Source: Macrotrachela quadricornifera (lineage: Eukaryota > Rotifera > Eurotatoria > Philodinida > Philodinidae). From it: a stretch of DNA of 64,000 bases. The notes under the pieces were generated by a model that saw only the letters and a program-made list of their open reading frames with translations, was not told the origin of the DNA and ran no database searches. The DNA is taken from contig JAJEKB010021308.1 in the NCBI GenBank assembly GCA_022393335.1, positions 1,640,403 to 1,704,402 on the forward strand, written 5' to 3'. Of this stretch, positions 59,956 through 64,000 are shown one piece after another; positions within the stretch are counted from its first letter, which is position 1; each line of letters opens with the position of its first letter. The translations under genes were made by a program, and so were the position numbers.

Positions 59956-60980
59956 TTAATGGTCAGGTACAGTGATAAATCGTTGTTGTTCCTCATCCCA
60001 TAACGTATAATTTAAAGAATTCATAAATTTACGAAAAGAATCGAAGTTAAAACTGTATTTCCAAAAATGTGGTGGTGCTTACTTATGAGCACGTTCAAGA
60101 TTGTAGCCTGGTATTCGAGTTGTAATGTGATGAATATGATGATATTCAATACCCATAGTAAACCATTTGAGAATCGGTGGCATAGTGCAATATGATGATC
60201 CATATAGAGCTGAGTCGAATGCGCAGTATTGACCGACGATGTTGTTAACGTATGTTGGATTGTACGAGTGTTGCAAGTGGAATATTGCAGTTCCTATTGT
60301 GCCTGCTAACATCATCGCCAAAACCGTTATTAAAACGAAAAATGAACCACCAACATAGTATAGAGGCTATACCAATAAGCAAATACACCAATATTTGTCA
60401 TTCATGATCCCTTCCAAAAACGATGTAATATGAAAAAGTAAATAAATAGCATAATAGTGAAAAAGATTATAGGATCGCGGAGACGGCGATATGTAGGGTT
60501 TCCCAACAGGTCACTGTAAATATTGATGAACAGTAAAAAAGACAGTGTCATTAAAAATAAAATTCGGTTGAAGTAAGATCTCCTGAGTTAACATGATGCA
60601 AAATATGATTTTTCTGCCAATGTTTGAACGAAGTCAAGGTCATAAACGACATGAATCGACCAAAACGGATGCACCAGGTTCTACTCATCCAAAATGATAA
60701 ATGCGCACAGTCATGAAAAATAATGTATCAACGTACACTTATCAACATATATGTTAACACAAACAAGAAAGACGAAGGCAGACCAAAATACGTTCACATG
60801 GAAAACGTATGAAAAGCCAGTGTAATCAGCACATTCCATAAAGACACCCAGTTATTGGCCAAAAACTTTTTTCTGTCCAAGATACTCACGAATTCGTCGC
60901 TCTATATCCTCTGAAATGTATTGCAATTGATTGTTAGTCAGCGAACTGCTGGCATGAAGGTGCCTTCGTGTGATAATATT
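59956..60980 (-). pseudogene. Fatty acid desaturase pseudogene (omega-6/delta-12 type)
   Basis: All three histidine boxes are recognisable on the minus strand: FHDCAH (near 60705), KHWQKNHILHH (near 60610) and GIEYHHIHH (near 60140), plus LRDPIIFF and FHLQHSYNPTYV typical of the omega-6 desaturase family. A short intron-like break (60091-60055) precedes the last exon, which ends YTLWDEEQQRFIT. The frame is broken: a shift near 60860, in-frame TGA at 60794-60796 and 60728-60730 (the first where a Trp is expected), and another stop plus a shift near 60380-60410. The intact gene would make a membrane enzyme adding a double bond to fatty acyl chains. The upstream end is not resolved. Confidence 0.75.
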
Positions 60981-60999
60981 CGTTTTTGTGCCATTCAAT

Positions 61000-62680
61000 T
61001 GACACTAAATGTTGTAATTCGAATTTATGTCTTTATACTCTAAAAAGAATAGATTATACGAAATCATCATCACTTTCACAAAAGTTCATGCTTCACATAT
61101 TAATAAGCAGCCAATTCAATATTACGAATTCTTTTATCAAACATGCCGCATTAACATATTGAAAGTTGCATACTATTCAAGATTTTATCAGATATATGAT
61201 CCTTGATGTTTGTTTGCAAACTTAGATACAGAATATACTTCATTGTGATATATTTCTTTCTACATTCTGTTCTAAGAACTATCAATTGATAAATATGAAC
61301 ATAGAAAAGATTTGTATAATATTTATTGTCAGTGACAATCATTTTATATAAAGATCGAGCTTTTCAACTCTCTTGAAACTTTCTAAGATGCGTCGTTGTT
61401 ACAAATTCGTGAAGTGAGGTTTTTAATATATTCTCTACCAATTATAAATGACAAAAATTTGTAGACAAAATTATCAGCTCATAGCGCCAGACACCAGGTC
61501 AGACTGGCAGCTCTAATTCTGATCATATTATAGTAATGAACGTGGTTTAGTCTCATACAAATCAACCTACAATTTGTTTCTTCTGATCTTTATTGAAGCA
61601 CAGTTTTCATGACTAATTAGATGGAAACGACTAGCCATTCCATTCATCCATTAAATCTCATTGAACATCCTAAAACTTTCTATTCTAAAAACTTGACTCT
61701 ACCAGTTTCATGTCTCTTGAAAAAACACATTGATCTTCCTTAGCATGAATTCATGTGATTAGCTCAAACTTCCCTCTCTGAATAAATTTAAGGTACCAGA
61801 ATAATTTACGTGCTTTTTATCATCGACAAACATAAAGAATTTTTTTGTTAAACTGGATCAATATTTTAATATATTGTTAATTTTTCTTCTCTAAAATTTA
61901 GTTATATTTTTGTAAAGAATACAATGATCATGTCTACCATTCATAAGATGAAATCTTACTCGTTAGAAAAATTCTTTTATTAAAAATAAAATGAATCAAA
62001 TGTAGATTAAAATAGGAAACAATCTTTTTTTTAATTATATCTAATATAAAATGATTTTTCTAATCATACAATATCATTCTTCATATAAAAACTGGAAAAT
62101 TGTACTCATATTCTTTTGATTAATATTGTTATTCTTCCGTATCTGTTTTCTCATAGAGAATTAATGGAATATTGTCTTACAAGCTCGTCCGACATATTAT
62201 GAGTTAGAATTTAATGTTACTTCTCATTTTTTAAAATATGCCTAATAAAACTGATAATCATTAGAGAAGACGGTTGCTGATAGATTCTATTGAACAGAAA
62301 ACTACAAAACTAAAACGAAATGAGAATCTATAGAAACCTATATAAAAATAGTATCTAATACCTTTCAAATAATAATAGTTTATTATTCTGAAATAATTTG
62401 ATGAGTAATATTTATTTTATTTAAAATAATTTCAGTTTTAAACATAAAATAAAGATATGAAAATAAATCATGTTTATCCTACTATATTTAATAGTATGCG
62501 TATGACTTACTTTTCCATCTGACTGTTTCTTTTCATCGATTAACAAGGTTATTATACATGTTTAGGCATTTTGTTATTGCACAATTTATATAAAATATTT
62601 CACCAACGAAATACCCAACATGAAAACAACATTATAGTGATTTATAATCATAAGACCCTGTGATAGATATATAATGTAGG
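61000..62680. other. AT-rich intergenic region
   Basis: No supported gene or structured repeat. Frames are short and low in complexity. Confidence 0.5.
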
Positions 62681-62691
62681 CATGTATACCC

Positions 62692-62935
62692 TAGTCCATT
62701 CTCCCCCAAAGGATCCCCGGGGAGTCACTTGAAATGTTTGAAATCCCTGGTGAGTCCACAGGGAGTCACCACGCTATTCTCCAGGGAATCCCTAAATTAG
62801 AAATACTCCCCAGGGAGTCCCTACGGATTCCCGATGAAATTGCTAGGGATTCCCCAATTTTTAGAGAGTAGGGAGAAAATTAAAAACTCCCTAGGGAATC
62901 CCTATCTAGGGACTCCCCGGGGAGTTTTATTTTTA
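62692..62935 (+). repeat. GC-palindrome repeat, copy 3
   Basis: It begins CCCTAGTCCATTCTCCC and continues with about ten units around CCCCGGGGAGT / CCCTAGGGA, ending GGGACTCCCCGGGGAGT. The longest and best-preserved copy in the window. Confidence 0.78.
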
Positions 62936-63220
62936 CTGCTTTAATTATGCTAAGTGCATAAATGTTTCAGATAAATATCAATATATATATTTTTAAATAC
63001 AGTCATATGATTAGCTGTGGAAACGTCCAGCTGGTACAAAAGAAGAAAGAAGCTGACGTAAAAGTATTAGACATTTTGGTTTCAAGCTAGAAGGTAAAAT
63101 AAAAACACTTTTAAAAATATAATATATTTAGAAAATATGAATTCAAGTTTCATTATCAAAAAACATTTTTTTTTTCATGGAAGTAAATTATCGTCTAATA
63201 TTTTTATTTTTTTTTTATAG

Positions 63221-63722
63221 AATTTCTATTCTATCAGTTGATGAATTGAAATATAATTTTTATTTAATGAATATTTTTTTCTATCAGCTTAATCGTTTAG
63301 TTAAATTCCAGATATTTTTAAATATAAGCATCAATGTTAATGCTGAACGTTGTAGAGCTTATCGTCAACGCATCAGTTATGTATCCGATCGTCTTAAAAG
63401 CACGGATACAACTCTTTCTCAGCAAGGTAATGATATTAGCGTTCATCAAAAAGAGAATATAATGCTAATGAATGAACATGAAGTGATCTAGAATAATATT
63501 GATAATTGTTTTTACCAAATGAATGATTTAAATGATGAAATTGAACTAAATTCATTTATACACAATAAGAACAGTAATGATTATATTGACAATAAAATAA
63601 ACCCCACTTCTAAATTAGTTTATTCAACAGATACTGGTGATAATGATAATACTCTTCTTTATCCTAATGATTCTATTTGCCATGTCATCGAAATCGGGTC
63701 ATTTTTGGCGATTTTTTCATAG
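63221..63722 (+). pseudogene. Broken open frame of unknown family, truncated by a MITE
   Basis: A frame behind an acceptor-like TTTTTTTATAG (ends 63220) is open except for one TAG at 63489-63491. It includes NAERCRAYRQR, a basic stretch reminiscent of motifs in transposon-borne proteins, followed by a Ser/Asn/Asp-rich part. The last codons, from the His after SIC, are read from the inverted-repeat element at 63680-63819. Function unknown. Confidence 0.35.
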
Positions 63723-63819
63723 TTAAAAAAAATCGGCGATTAATCGCGATAGTCCAATAGCATATATTTTTTGACTATCACAATTAATCGCCAAAAAAGA
63801 CCCAGTTTCGATGACATGG
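63680..63819. mobile_element. 140 bp MITE
   Basis: CCATGTCATCGAAATC..GGGTC and GACCCAGTTTCGATGACATGG are inverted ends; the interior also pairs (GGCGATTAATCGCGATAGTC against GACTATCACAATTAATCGCC), giving an almost complete hairpin. Confidence 0.75.
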
Positions 63820-64000
63820 GATCAATCACAGTCATTTTATTTATAAAAACATATTTTTATTTAGATCAATGAAAATATCAATTACAGTAAGTAATTTTAT
63901 TTAAAAAAAAATAAATATATATATATATTTATTTAGATCAATGGCAATATCAAACACGTAGGATATCTTAGGTCTGGATTCGAGTAAATCCTGAAAATAT

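Noticed and set aside
60728..60796. TGA read as Trp (altered code)
   Set aside because: TGA terminates the intact TPR and N-domain genes and TGG is used for Trp elsewhere; the affected loci have other lesions too.

Overview
The window looks like nuclear DNA of a bdelloid rotifer, most likely Rotaria or a close relative. This rests on very AT-rich intergenic sequence, many 45-65 nt GT..AG introns, and a gene content I know from bdelloids: a long FG-GAP/VCBS repeat protein, an arginine-type ADP-ribosyltransferase with a C-terminal membrane anchor, a stand-alone copy of the N-terminal domain of bdelloid ART/TPR proteins, TPR proteins, and a very mixed load of DNA transposons. No rRNA, CRISPR or operon-like structure is visible. 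Taxonomy and homology are judged by eye; no search was run.

Layout. 1-2.5 kb is AT-rich with no gene. 2.6-3.6 kb holds a two-exon claudin/PMP22-like four-TM gene with a TATA box. 3.9-6.8 kb is a repeat cluster: GC-palindrome repeats, CTAT simple repeats, and an AT-rich minisatellite split by an 802 bp TIR element with a 9 bp target duplication. 7.05-8.55 kb is a non-autonomous hAT carrying a large hairpin. 9.0-9.7 kb is a minus-strand RING gene with an in-frame stop. 11.9-17.2 kb is a chain of palindromes. 17.7-20.3 kb has a TPR gene and the bdelloid N-domain gene. 21.3-25.1 kb is a complete hAT with a six-exon transposase. 25.2-27.0 kb has a TA-flanked foldback and a pogo/Tigger-like derivative. 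28.4-33.9 kb is a MULE (FLYWCH plus MULE transposase) whose ORF is split by a second complete hAT at a perfect 8 bp duplication. 34.6-35.1 kb is a C39-like cysteine-peptidase gene. 35.1-45.1 kb is gene-poor with several foldbacks. 45.3-46.6 kb encodes a cysteine-rich, probably surface-anchored protein. 48.7-51.8 kb is the FG-GAP protein, 52 kb a dead mariner, 53.4-54.5 kb the ADP-ribosyltransferase, 57.3-58.3 kb an LRAT-domain protein, 60-61 kb a fatty acid desaturase pseudogene. The right end is AT-rich with a third GC-palindrome copy and a small broken ORF.

How it fits together. Host genes are short, scattered and mostly independent; I see no shared pathway. The main theme is mobile DNA: two hATs with fully open spliced transposases, an otherwise intact MULE broken only by a hAT, nested MITEs, and at least fifteen inverted-repeat or TIR structures of about 100-1000 bp from several families. 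Several could be transcribed into long hairpin RNA. Exon coordinates were derived by matching splice phase and reading frame by hand; they are consistent but untested against RNA.
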